Below the pieces are notes generated by a model, which worked only from the letters and a program-made list of their open reading frames with translations, ran no database searches and was not told the origin of the DNA. From Bryobacterales bacterium (GTDB lineage Bacteria > Acidobacteriota > Terriglobia > Bryobacterales > UBA6623): a stretch of DNA of 43,719 nt. This document shows positions 7,716 through 15,862 of the stretch, in pieces; the first letter of the stretch is position 1, and the number at the start of each line of letters is the position of its first letter. The stretch spans positions 1 to 43,719 of the forward strand of contig JAJDZN010000088.1 of the NCBI GenBank assembly GCA_022824585.1, in the 5' to 3' direction. The position numbers and the translations under genes are program-made.

Positions 7716-9461
7716 TTGCTGGCAACGCTGCGCACGCTGTTTCCTTACCTGCTCCGCTACCGCTGGCGCTACGCGGGAGGCTTGACCGCGCTGCTGTTTC
7801 GCGGCGTGCTGGCGGCCGGAGTGCCGTTGCTGATCGGGCGGGCGGTGGACCAGCTGGCCGCGGGCGAGCAAGAGGCTGCCGTGAATACCGTGCTGCTGGT
7901 GCTCGGCGTCGCCGCCAGCAAGGGGATCGCGCAATATGCGATGCGCTGGATTCTGATCACGATCTCGCGCGACATCGAGTACGACTTGCGCAACCACATT
8001 AGCGCCCACTTGGTCACGCTGGATCGGACGTTTTACGAGCGCTTCCGCACCGGGGACCTGATGGCGCGGGTGACGAACGACCTGGCCCAGGTGCGCTCGC
8101 TGCTGGGACCGGGCCTGATGTACACGGCCGAGATCGGGGTTGTGATCGCAGCGGTGCTCTCCATCATGGCTTGGACCGACTGGCTGCTCACGCTGGTCAT
8201 CTTCGCGCCCATGCCGCTGATCTCGCTGGCGGTCGGACACTTCGGCCGCCGCACGCACGAGCAGTTCCAGACCGTCCAGAAGCACTTCTCCGGGATCAGC
8301 GTCCGGGTACAAGAGCACTTGGCCGGCCTGCGCATGCTGCGGGCCTACAACCAAGGCCCGGCCGAAGTCGGCAGGTTCGCCGCTGCCAATGCCGACTATG
8401 TCGAGGCCAGCCTCGGGCTGGTCCGCATCTGGCGCAGCTTCTATCCCCTGCTGGAGCTCTTGGTCGGGCTGACTGGCATCAGCCTCCTCGGATTCGGGAG
8501 CTGGCGGGTGCTGCAGGGCGCGATGACCGTCGGCACCTTCACGATGTTCATCTATTTCGTGGCAATGTTGGCGTGGCCCATGATCGGCATGGGCGTGGTG
8601 GTCAACATCACCCAGCGCGGCGTCGCCTCGCTGGGGCGACTCAACGAACTGTTGAACTATCGCCCGCGGATCGCCGACGCGCCCGATGCGCTGCGATCCT
8701 ATGATTACGTCCGCGGGGTGATCGAGTGGCGGGCCGTCTGCGTCCAATACCCGAACGCCGGCGGCCAAGCTGTCCGCGATGTGAGCCTTTCCGTGCAGGA
8801 AGGCGAGTCGCTGGCGATTATCGGCCCGGTCGGCAGCGGCAAGTCCACGCTTGCCAGCCTCGTGCCGAGGCTGTACGACCCGACCCGGGGCGAAGTCTTG
8901 CTCGAAGGCATCAGTGTCCGGCGACTGCCGCTCGACGTGCTCCGCAAGCAGATCGGATATGTGCCGCAAGAGACGTTCCTGTTCAGCCGCACGATTGCGG
9001 ACAACATCCGGCTGGGACGGCCCGACGCGAGTGCCGAAGAGGTCCGCGAGGCCGCTCGCGTCTCGTTGCTGGGCACGGACGAGGATAACTTCCCGGATGG
9101 ACTGGACACCCTCGTCGGCGAGCGCGGCATCACGCTTTCGGGAGGCCAGAAGCAGCGCGTGGCGCTTGCCAGGGCATTGCTGAGGGATCCCGGCGTCGTG
9201 GTGCTCGATGACGCCACTTCCAGCCTCGACGCCGAGACCGAGCATGCCTTGCTGGAACGCATGCGCAAGGCGACCCGCAATCGCACCCTGCTGATTGTCA
9301 CGCACCGGGTCTCCTCCGCCCGGCTGGCGGACAGGATCGCGGTGATGGATGCGGGACGGGTCGTCGACTCCGGCTCCCACGAGGAACTGCTTGCCCGGGG
9401 CGGCCTGTACGCTCGCATCCACGAGCGCCAGCGCATCGAAGAGGAACTGGCCAAGCCATGA
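7716..9461 (+). CDS. ABC exporter half-transporter, degenerate-site subunit
   Basis: A 581-residue type IV ABC exporter: a transmembrane domain (~1-310, six helices) fused to an ATPase domain. Walker A GPVGSGKST at 370-378, signature LSGGQ at 474-478, Walker B VVVLDD ending at Asp498, and H-loop His530. The catalytic glutamate after Walker B is Asp499, as in the degenerate subunit of heterodimeric exporters (TM287, BmrC). The start is a TTG at 7716 seven bases after the DUF420 stop; no better ATG gives the full first helix. The stop overlaps the partner as ATGA. Likely exports lipids, drugs or peptides; the substrate is not readable from sequence. Confidence 0.92.
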   Translation: MLATLRTLFPYLLRYRWRYAGGLTALLFRGVLAAGVPLLIGRAVDQLAAGEQEAAVNTVLLVLGVAASKGIAQYAMRWILITISRDIEYDLRNHISAHLVTLDRTFYERFRTGDLMARVTNDLAQVRSLLGPGLMYTAEIGVVIAAVLSIMAWTDWLLTLVIFAPMPLISLAVGHFGRRTHEQFQTVQKHFSGISVRVQEHLAGLRMLRAYNQGPAEVGRFAAANADYVEASLGLVRIWRSFYPLLELLVGLTGISLLGFGSWRVLQGAMTVGTFTMFIYFVAMLAWPMIGMGVVVNITQRGVASLGRLNELLNYRPRIADAPDALRSYDYVRGVIEWRAVCVQYPNAGGQAVRDVSLSVQEGESLAIIGPVGSGKSTLASLVPRLYDPTRGEVLLEGISVRRLPLDVLRKQIGYVPQETFLFSRTIADNIRLGRPDASAEEVREAARVSLLGTDEDNFPDGLDTLVGERGITLSGGQKQRVALARALLRDPGVVVLDDATSSLDAETEHALLERMRKATRNRTLLIVTHRVSSARLADRIAVMDAGRVVDSGSHEELLARGGLYARIHERQRIEEELAKP

Positions 9462-11308
9462 GCACCGGACGCAGCATCGGCTTGGAGGCCGCTCGGGAGA
9501 CGCTCCCGGACACTCCGCTGTACGACCTGGCAATCCTCAAGCGCCTGTGGCGCTACCTGCGGCCGTACTCCGTGCTCGCGACCGCATCGCTTGTTCTGCT
9601 GATGCTGAATTCAGCCTTGGGCGTGATCTTCCCGGTGCTCACGCAGGTCGCGGTGGACCGCTATCTCAAGCCCGATCCGACGGCGGACTCGTTGCTTGAT
9701 CCCTGGCTTCCATCCGAACCGATGCAAGGCATCCTTTGGTTGGCCGGTCTGTCCTTGGCAGCGCTGCTGCTGGGTGTGCTGACGCGGGCGGGGCAGATCC
9801 ACACGATGAACTGGACGGGCCAGCGCGTGATGCGCGACATGCGGCAGGAGGTGTTCGGGCACCTGCAGCGCCTGCCCGTCGCTTACTTCGATCGCACACC
9901 CAGCGGCCGGCTGGTGACACGGGCGACTACCGACGTGGACGTGCTCAACGAATTGTTCACTTCGGGCTTGGTGGCCGTAGCTGGCGACGTGCTCACGCTG
10001 TTCTGCGCCTTTGGGGCGATGTTCTACCTGAGCCCGCGGCTGACCTTGGTCTATCTCGGCATCGGTCCGCTGGTGTGGGTCGTGAGCATGATCTTCCGGC
10101 GGCGCGCCCGCAGCAGCTTTCGCGACGTGCGCAAGGCCGTCGCCAAGCTTGCTTCCTTCCTGCAAGAGTGCTTCACGGGCATTTCGGAGATTCAACTGTT
10201 CAACCACGAGCAGCATGCTCTGAGCGACTTCGAGGCCATCAACGACGAGCACCGCAGGGCCAACTACCGCTCGGTGCGGGCGCATGCCGTGTTCTTTCCG
10301 GTGATCGAGTGGATCAGCCTGCTGGGGGTGGGCCTGCTGATCGTCTTCGGCGGCGCGTGGGTCGTTGCCGGAAGCGTGTCCCTAGGGGTCTTGCTGGCAT
10401 TCCTGCAGTACGGAACCAGGGTCTTCCGGCCGATCCAAGACTTGGCAGAGAAGTACAACGTCTTGCAGGCGGCCATGGCGGGCGCCGAGCGGATCTTCGA
10501 GTTGTTGGACACCGAGCCGGACGAGATGCAGGCGGCCGCCGGTCAGGGCGAGCTTGAGCAGCCCAGCGTCGAGTTCCGCAATGTCTGGTTCGCTTACAAG
10601 GACGAGGACTGGGTGCTGGAAGATGTCAGCTTCAAGGCTCCGCCCGGCGGCATGGTGGCGGTGGTCGGGCACACCGGGGCGGGCAAGAGCACCCTTGTCA
10701 GCCTGCTTCTGCGCTTCTACGAAATCCAGCGCGGCACGATCTTGGTTGGCGGGCGGGATATCCGAGAGTGGAGTCCCGAGGCGCTCCGGGCGCACTTCAG
10801 CGTCGTCTTGCAGGACTCGTTCCTGTTCTCGGGCACGATCGCAGAGAACATCGGTCTCGGCGATCCCGAAGCACCGCCTGAGGCGGTCCGCGGCGCGGCC
10901 GCGAACGCACACTTGGCGGACCACATCGAGTCGCTGCCCGGGGGCTATGACGAGCCGGTGCTCGAACGCGGCGCCGGGCTTTCGGTCGGGCAGAAGCAGT
11001 TGATCTCGTTCGCCCGCGCGCTGGTGCACGAGCGCCCCTTCCTGATACTGGACGAGGCGACCTCGAGCGTGGATCCCGATACCGAGCGCAAGATCCGCGA
11101 CACGCTCTCCAAGCTGTTCGTCGGCAGGACGTCCATCGTGATCGCCCACCGGCTGTCTACCATTCAACGCGCGGACAGTATCGTTGTCCTGCACCGGGGT
11201 CGGGTGATCGAACATGGCGGGCACGACGAGCTGCTCGCGCGGGACGGAGTCTATGCCCGCTTGCACAGGCTGCAATCGTTGGCGGAAGCCGTGCCAGTGC
11301 CGCAGTGA
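9458..11308 (+). CDS. ABC exporter half-transporter, catalytic subunit
   Basis: A 616-residue partner of the previous gene with the same architecture. Walker A GHTGAGKST at 404-412, altered signature LSVGQ at 508-512, Walker B LILDE with the catalytic Glu533, H-loop His564. In a heterodimer the altered LSVGQ faces the Asp499 site of the partner, so both defects fall in one nucleotide site and the other stays intact. This matches the TM288/BmrD role. The first two helices are separated by a longer periplasmic stretch (~70-90, DPTADSLLDPWLPSEPM), common in this subunit type. Inner membrane; substrate unknown. Confidence 0.92.
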   Translation: MSTGRSIGLEAARETLPDTPLYDLAILKRLWRYLRPYSVLATASLVLLMLNSALGVIFPVLTQVAVDRYLKPDPTADSLLDPWLPSEPMQGILWLAGLSLAALLLGVLTRAGQIHTMNWTGQRVMRDMRQEVFGHLQRLPVAYFDRTPSGRLVTRATTDVDVLNELFTSGLVAVAGDVLTLFCAFGAMFYLSPRLTLVYLGIGPLVWVVSMIFRRRARSSFRDVRKAVAKLASFLQECFTGISEIQLFNHEQHALSDFEAINDEHRRANYRSVRAHAVFFPVIEWISLLGVGLLIVFGGAWVVAGSVSLGVLLAFLQYGTRVFRPIQDLAEKYNVLQAAMAGAERIFELLDTEPDEMQAAAGQGELEQPSVEFRNVWFAYKDEDWVLEDVSFKAPPGGMVAVVGHTGAGKSTLVSLLLRFYEIQRGTILVGGRDIREWSPEALRAHFSVVLQDSFLFSGTIAENIGLGDPEAPPEAVRGAAANAHLADHIESLPGGYDEPVLERGAGLSVGQKQLISFARALVHERPFLILDEATSSVDPDTERKIRDTLSKLFVGRTSIVIAHRLSTIQRADSIVVLHRGRVIEHGGHDELLARDGVYARLHRLQSLAEAVPVPQ

Positions 11309-11385
11309 GCGGGACAGGAACTACTCGCAGAAAGAGGGTCCTCCTGCCATCGCATAGCAAAGCGCATAGGTGCCAGGGACGCACT

Positions 11386-11640
11386 TCACAATTCGGGAGA
11401 ATCCTTTCGCGTGCGGCTCTTGGACAGCACTGCTCTCATTTCCTCCAGAGCCTCCCGCCCTTCTTCATCTGATCGCGCAGCCTCCAACTCGCTGACAAGT
11501 CTGGGACTCCACCGACTCTCTGAATCGAGCGTAGATTCCAAGGCCCGAATGATGTAGCGATTTCGGCTCATGCCCAGTTCCCTCGCCTGACGGTCAACCG
11601 ATTCCAGCAGATCCGCTGGAAGGTGGACCGCAGTAGTCAT
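11386..11640 (-). CDS. Ribbon-helix-helix (CopG-like) protein
   Basis: An 84-residue protein. Residues 1-36 show the RHH pattern: the strand TTAVHLPADLLESVDR, then a helix, and GMSRNRYIIRALES. The rest is a charged helix rich in Glu and Arg, as in antitoxins that bind a toxin with the C-terminal half. No toxin-sized gene follows towards 11309 or precedes it convincingly, so it is an orphan antitoxin or a stand-alone regulator. It converges on the ABC exporter with 77 bases between. The DNA beyond its start (11641-11830) looks visibly less GC-rich than its surroundings. Confidence 0.8.
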   Translation of the reverse strand: MTTAVHLPADLLESVDRQARELGMSRNRYIIRALESTLDSESRWSPRLVSELEAARSDEEGREALEEMRAVLSKSRTRKDSPEL

Positions 11641-11829
11641 GTTGAGTAGATCACCGTTCTATTCGACGGCCAGCCGTTTTGACTCGATTCACCAATCCGA
11701 ATCAATGTTTGGATTGAAAGGACATTCGGTGCTTCGATTCGGCGCAGGGACGGTCCTTGCGGCAAAGTCGCGTGGCAACGTAACTTCTTGCTCCGGACCC
11801 GATTCTTGATTGCATGGTGAGCAGCAGTC

Positions 11830-12435
11830 ATGAATTCTGATCGGTGGTCGGCGAATACGGTGAATCGAAGCCGGAAATCCCGATCTTGCGGGTCGTCGGG
11901 ATGCGCCAGAATCTGGGAATCGCCCGTTGCAGTGTTGGCACTCTTGGCCGTGGCGCTAACTGGAAGCGTGCGTGCGCACCACAACTTCGCGAGTGACTAC
12001 GACCCGGGCAAGATGCTGGTCGTGCGCGGCACAGTCGCAGAAGTCCGATACGTCAATCCGCATATTCGCATCGTGATCGAACAGATCACCGACGATGGCA
12101 AGCCGCTGAGGGATGCGCAAGGCAATCCTGTCCGCTGGACTGGCCAGACCATGTCAGTGCGGGTAGCCCAGCGCCGGAACTTCACGCGCACCTCGTTGCG
12201 GATCGGACAGGTGATCAGCCTCCGCGGATGGTTGTCCAGGCAGGAGGGCGTGCGGGAGATGGGAGTGAGCGCGATCATTCAGGAATCAGGGCATGTCTTC
12301 CTCGCTCGGGAGCACATTCAAGGAGGCCGACGGAGCCCACCTCCCCCTATCCCGGCTTGCTACCCGGGGCGCCCGCTGAGAGGTGACAGCATGCCTCTCC
12401 AATCCCGAACTCGGTCGCTGGAATCTACCCAATAG
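11830..12435 (+). CDS. DUF6152 secreted protein
   Basis: A 201-residue reading frame. A hydrophobic signal segment (PVAVLALLAVALTGSVRA, ~32-49) is followed by the family hallmark AHHNFASDYDPGKMLVVRGTV and a small beta-rich domain with NPHIRIVIE and GQVISLRGWLS. This matches DUF6152, periplasmic proteins of unknown role common in Acidobacteria and Proteobacteria. The 30 residues before the signal are Arg/Ser-rich, so the true start may lie inside, but no clear Shine-Dalgarno decides it. The last ~40 residues (from about GGRRSPPPPIPA) are unlike the family and look like read-through into spacer DNA, perhaps after loss of the original stop. Confidence 0.78.
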   Translation: MNSDRWSANTVNRSRKSRSCGSSGCARIWESPVAVLALLAVALTGSVRAHHNFASDYDPGKMLVVRGTVAEVRYVNPHIRIVIEQITDDGKPLRDAQGNPVRWTGQTMSVRVAQRRNFTRTSLRIGQVISLRGWLSRQEGVREMGVSAIIQESGHVFLAREHIQGGRRSPPPPIPACYPGRPLRGDSMPLQSRTRSLESTQ

Positions 12436-12779
12436 CGAGCGGGCGCTGTTCCCTTGTTCCTGCCGTTCCGGCCGACGCTCCGCCAGTCTGCTTGCGGGGT
12501 TCGGGCGGTGCGCTCGCATTCCCCAGCGCCGTCTTCGCGGCAGCCCTCGTCGACGGAATCACCGTTGGCATGCCTTCGGTAGCCTTGACGCGGGCAACTG
12601 CACTCGGCCGGGAGCCATCGGTGTCGCGACTTGACTCATTGGGCCAAATGCATCAGTTCTGTAACCCGACCGTGATCGCCGCCCCGTCTTCGCCGACCGC
12701 GAATTTGCAGTCTGCGAACTTGGGCGTCCGGAAACGCCGCGAGCCCGTACGACATCCGAGCGCCTGCCGAGGGCCAGCT
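12436..12779. other. Intergenic, no gene seen
   Basis: A 344-bp stretch between the convergent DUF6152 and sulfatase genes. Open frames cross both strands, but none has family similarity, a ribosome site or sensible composition. No hairpin with a U-tract was noticed. Confidence 0.5.
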
Positions 12780-14171
12780 TCAGGGCACGAGTTCTTTGGT
12801 CTCGCTGTAGTAGGGATTCGGCTCGCGCGGTTCAACTGCATCCGTAGCGTCGCGCCAAGCGACGAGCTCCCGGTGCAGTTCGCTGGCCTTTGCGGGCATG
12901 GCATCCGCCAAGTTCCTGGCTTCGCTGATGTCGGTCGCAGTGTTGTACAACTCCAGGCGCCCGTCCTCGAAGTACTCAATCAGCTTCCAGTCGCCTTTGC
13001 GAATGGCGCTCGCTGGCGTCGCGCGACCCGTCAGATACAGCGGATAGTGCCAGAAAATCGCGCGATCGTCCAGCGCGGGGAGTCCCTTGAGCAGCGGCGC
13101 GAAGCTCTCGCCATCGACCGGCTGGCCCGCCGGCAAAGAAACGCCCGCCAGCTCGGCAAACGTTGGCAGGAAATCGACGCTGGTGATCGGGGTCAGCGAC
13201 TTGGTCCCTGCTGAGATCACGTCAGGCCATCGCACGCAGGTCGGCACGCGGACCCCTCCTTCGTAGAGCGAGCCCTTGACCCCGCGCAGGGGCCTGTTGA
13301 TCGAAACTCTGGTGCCGCCGTTATCCGACGAGAAGATGACCAGAGTCTTTTCGGCGAGGTCGAATTCGTCGAGGGTCTCGAGGATGCGGCCAACACTGGT
13401 GTCAACTGCCTCGACCATGGCCGCGTAAGTCGGATTGTACGGATTCTCGTTTCTTGTCCAGGCTGCGAGCTTCTCTTCGTACTTGGCGACCAGATGGCGG
13501 CGGGCGACCAGCGGGCCGTGGACGTCCCAATGCGAGAGGTACAAGAAGAATGGCCCATGGCGGTTTTCCTTGATGAAATCAACGCCTACGTCGGTCAGGT
13601 CAAACGTCACGTTGGGATCGTCGTAGTGGTTCTTCTCGGTGCCGGGCCTGCCGTCGCTGCTGCTTACGTCGAAGCCCTGAGTGTCGGGCCCTGCATGCCA
13701 TTTCCCGAACCGCGCGGTCGCGTAGCCACCCTGTTTGAGCACCTCGGCGATGCTGACCACGCTCGGGTCCAGAGCCTGCCGGATCTCGAAGGCATCGGGT
13801 ATCGAATCGGTGATCCCGGCCCGCTCCCAGAAGCGCGGCTGCAGCGGGACCCGGAGCTTCATTTGCCGGGGGTCGATCTTGGACCTGCCGCCCGGCGTGT
13901 AGACCATGTGGCGCGGCGGGTACATGCCGGAGATCAAGCTAGCCCGGGTCGGGGCGCAATTCGGCCCGCTCGTATAGGCGTTGGCGAAAATCATCCCCTC
14001 TTCCGCCATGCGGTCTAGATGGGGCGTCTCGTAGAATTCGTCGCCGTTGAAGCCGACGTCGTTCCAGCCAAGGTCGTCCGCAAGGATCAGGACAATGTTC
14101 GGCGGCTCGCCGGTCGCGGCCATGCTCAAGGCAAGCGCCAGGACGATTCCTCGTGAGATCGGGTGCTTCAT
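12780..14171 (-). CDS. Formylglycine sulfatase (S1 family), copy 1
   Basis: A 463-residue sulfatase with an N-terminal signal (MKHPISRGIVLALALSMAATG). Metal aspartates in LADDLG (Asp32, Asp33), maturation motif CAPTR with Cys72 to become formylglycine, FGKWH, and the late SSDNGG metal site. It hydrolyses a sulfate ester, presumably from a carbohydrate, in the periplasm or outside. I chose ATG 14171, which opens the signal peptide; an in-frame start at 14231 would sit inside the previous gene. It lies 26 bases after sulfatase copy 2 in the same direction, so the two are probably one transcript. Exact sulfatase subfamily not determined. Confidence 0.94.
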   Translation of the reverse strand: MKHPISRGIVLALALSMAATGEPPNIVLILADDLGWNDVGFNGDEFYETPHLDRMAEEGMIFANAYTSGPNCAPTRASLISGMYPPRHMVYTPGGRSKIDPRQMKLRVPLQPRFWERAGITDSIPDAFEIRQALDPSVVSIAEVLKQGGYATARFGKWHAGPDTQGFDVSSSDGRPGTEKNHYDDPNVTFDLTDVGVDFIKENRHGPFFLYLSHWDVHGPLVARRHLVAKYEEKLAAWTRNENPYNPTYAAMVEAVDTSVGRILETLDEFDLAEKTLVIFSSDNGGTRVSINRPLRGVKGSLYEGGVRVPTCVRWPDVISAGTKSLTPITSVDFLPTFAELAGVSLPAGQPVDGESFAPLLKGLPALDDRAIFWHYPLYLTGRATPASAIRKGDWKLIEYFEDGRLELYNTATDISEARNLADAMPAKASELHRELVAWRDATDAVEPREPNPYYSETKELVP

Positions 14172-14197
14172 GCAGTTTTCGAGTCGTTTGGCCGTGG

Positions 14198-15637
14198 CTA
14201 TTCCGGGGCGGTACGGTTGGCCTGGATCCATTCTTCGGCGCTTGCTATCAGGCCTGGATGTTCCGAGGCGATGTCATTCGACTCGGAGATGTCTGTCTCG
14301 AGGTCAAACACCTGCCAGGACCCGGGCTCGTCGGATACCAGTTTCCAACGCCCGTGGCGAAGCGCGCGTCGATAGCCCTGTTGATCCCACTCCCAGTACA
14401 GGAATTCGTGGCGTCCTTGCTCTTCAGAACTGCCGAGCAGCGTGGGTGCGATCGACAAGCCGTCCACATCTTCCGGGACGAACTCCTCGGCGTCAGCCAA
14501 CTCGGCCAGCGTCGGCATGATGTCCGGCGTGTAGGTGACATGGCCGCTCACTGCTCCCGCGGCGATCTTTCCCGGCCAGCGTGCGATCAGCGGCGAGCGA
14601 ATCCCGCCATCGTGCATGGACCGCTTGGCTCCGCGCAGGGGGCCGGAAGAATCGAGTTCTCCCTCGAAGCGGTGTGAGGCGCCGTTGTCAGACATGAACA
14701 AGACCGCCGTACTTTCGGCGATCCCGAGCTCTTGAAGCAGTCCGACGAGCTCGCCGACCTGCCGGTCCACCATGCTCACGAAGGCCGCGTGGATCTTCGC
14801 ACGGTCTGACCAGGGCTTGTCCTGGTAGAGCTGCGCTGCGGGCTCGTCCTGCGGGAGGTGATAGGCGGCATGCGGCGGGGTCCATGGCGCGTAGCAGAAG
14901 AACGGCCGGTCCCGATTCGCGCGGATGAAGTCCAGCGTTCGCTCAAACACGAGGTCCTGCGAGAACTGGTAGGCGCCTTGCCGTGTCTGGCGCGGCACGA
15001 GCGGCCCCTTCGGGCTCATCGCCTTGTAGGCCTGGTAGGCGGCAAGGTCCGACGAGAATTCTGCGGGCTCCAGTCCGTACATTCTTGCGTTGGCACGCAA
15101 GGGGAACGGTCTCCCGTTCTCAACGAGGAACGGAGGGTAGTAGGTGTGGGCATGGACTTGGTGGTAGTAGCCGAAGAACGTGTCGAATCCTTGCTTTTCG
15201 GCCGCCCCTTCGGAACCCATCACGCCGAGGCCCCACTTCCCGAAACCGCCGGTCGCGTACCCTGCTTGCTTGAGCACTTCGGCAATGGTGACATCCGAGT
15301 CGCGGATCGGGGCGGTTCCCGCATTGGCGCGCACGGTCGTGTGGCCGGTGTGCTTTCCGGTCATCAGAGCACAGCGCGACGGTGCGCAGACAGTATGCCC
15401 GGCGTATGCATCGGTGAAGCGCATGCCTTGGCTTGCCAGGCGATCCAGATTGGGGGTCTGGATCGCCGTCGAGCCGTACGAGCCTAGGTCGGCCCAACCC
15501 ATGTCATCGGCCATGATGAAGACGATGTTTGGTCTCTCGACTTCCACGGAGGCACGCTCTATCGAGCACGCTAGGGTGACAGCCGCGAGCGTTAGGACGA
15601 CTCCGGTCATCGCCCAGCCGTGACGATTTTCACTCAT
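14198..15637 (-). CDS. Formylglycine sulfatase (S1 family), copy 2
   Basis: A 479-residue sulfatase. The N-terminus has a hydrophobic stretch ending in LAAVTLACS; Cys24 could be lipidated, though the lipobox is imperfect (Thr at -3). Metal site MADDMGW (Asp44, Asp45), maturation motif CAPSR with Cys84, then FGKWG and MSDNGA. The KHTGHTTVR stretch after the motif and the YHQVHAHTYYPPF insert place it with arylsulfatase/GALNS-like enzymes. Upstream partner of sulfatase copy 1 in a tandem pair. The role in sulfated-glycan breakdown is inferred from the neighbouring glycan genes. Confidence 0.94.
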   Translation of the reverse strand: MSENRHGWAMTGVVLTLAAVTLACSIERASVEVERPNIVFIMADDMGWADLGSYGSTAIQTPNLDRLASQGMRFTDAYAGHTVCAPSRCALMTGKHTGHTTVRANAGTAPIRDSDVTIAEVLKQAGYATGGFGKWGLGVMGSEGAAEKQGFDTFFGYYHQVHAHTYYPPFLVENGRPFPLRANARMYGLEPAEFSSDLAAYQAYKAMSPKGPLVPRQTRQGAYQFSQDLVFERTLDFIRANRDRPFFCYAPWTPPHAAYHLPQDEPAAQLYQDKPWSDRAKIHAAFVSMVDRQVGELVGLLQELGIAESTAVLFMSDNGASHRFEGELDSSGPLRGAKRSMHDGGIRSPLIARWPGKIAAGAVSGHVTYTPDIMPTLAELADAEEFVPEDVDGLSIAPTLLGSSEEQGRHEFLYWEWDQQGYRRALRHGRWKLVSDEPGSWQVFDLETDISESNDIASEHPGLIASAEEWIQANRTAPE

Positions 15638-15862
15638 GACAAGTAGCCTACCGTCATGACCGTCGGATCGGTCACTTCGTTACGGCTGAAGATCGAGACG
15701 GAGTGTGCCGCCGTGACACGCGGAGCCCCGAGAACTTTTCGGGACGTGCATCGGAAACGACGTGGTCCTCGGATGGCGGATGGCGCTTGCGGTACGCAAG
15801 GGATAAGGACGTTGTGGGCAAACGGTAGCCCGGCCGTTGACCGTTCGTGACATGTCATTGCA

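Noticed and set aside
7680..9533. Minus-strand open frame of 617 codons across the ABC exporter
   Set aside because: Antisense to a motif-complete ABC protein; His/Gln/Asp-rich composition with no family pattern.
11637..11984. Minus-strand frame of 115 codons overlapping the RHH gene start by 4 bases, possible toxin partner
   Set aside because: The ATGA-like overlap is tempting, but the product has no toxin fold and half of it is antisense to the DUF6152 gene.
12492..13214. Plus-strand frame of 240 codons in and beyond the 12436-12779 gap
   Set aside because: Mostly antisense to sulfatase copy 1; no ribosome site or family similarity.
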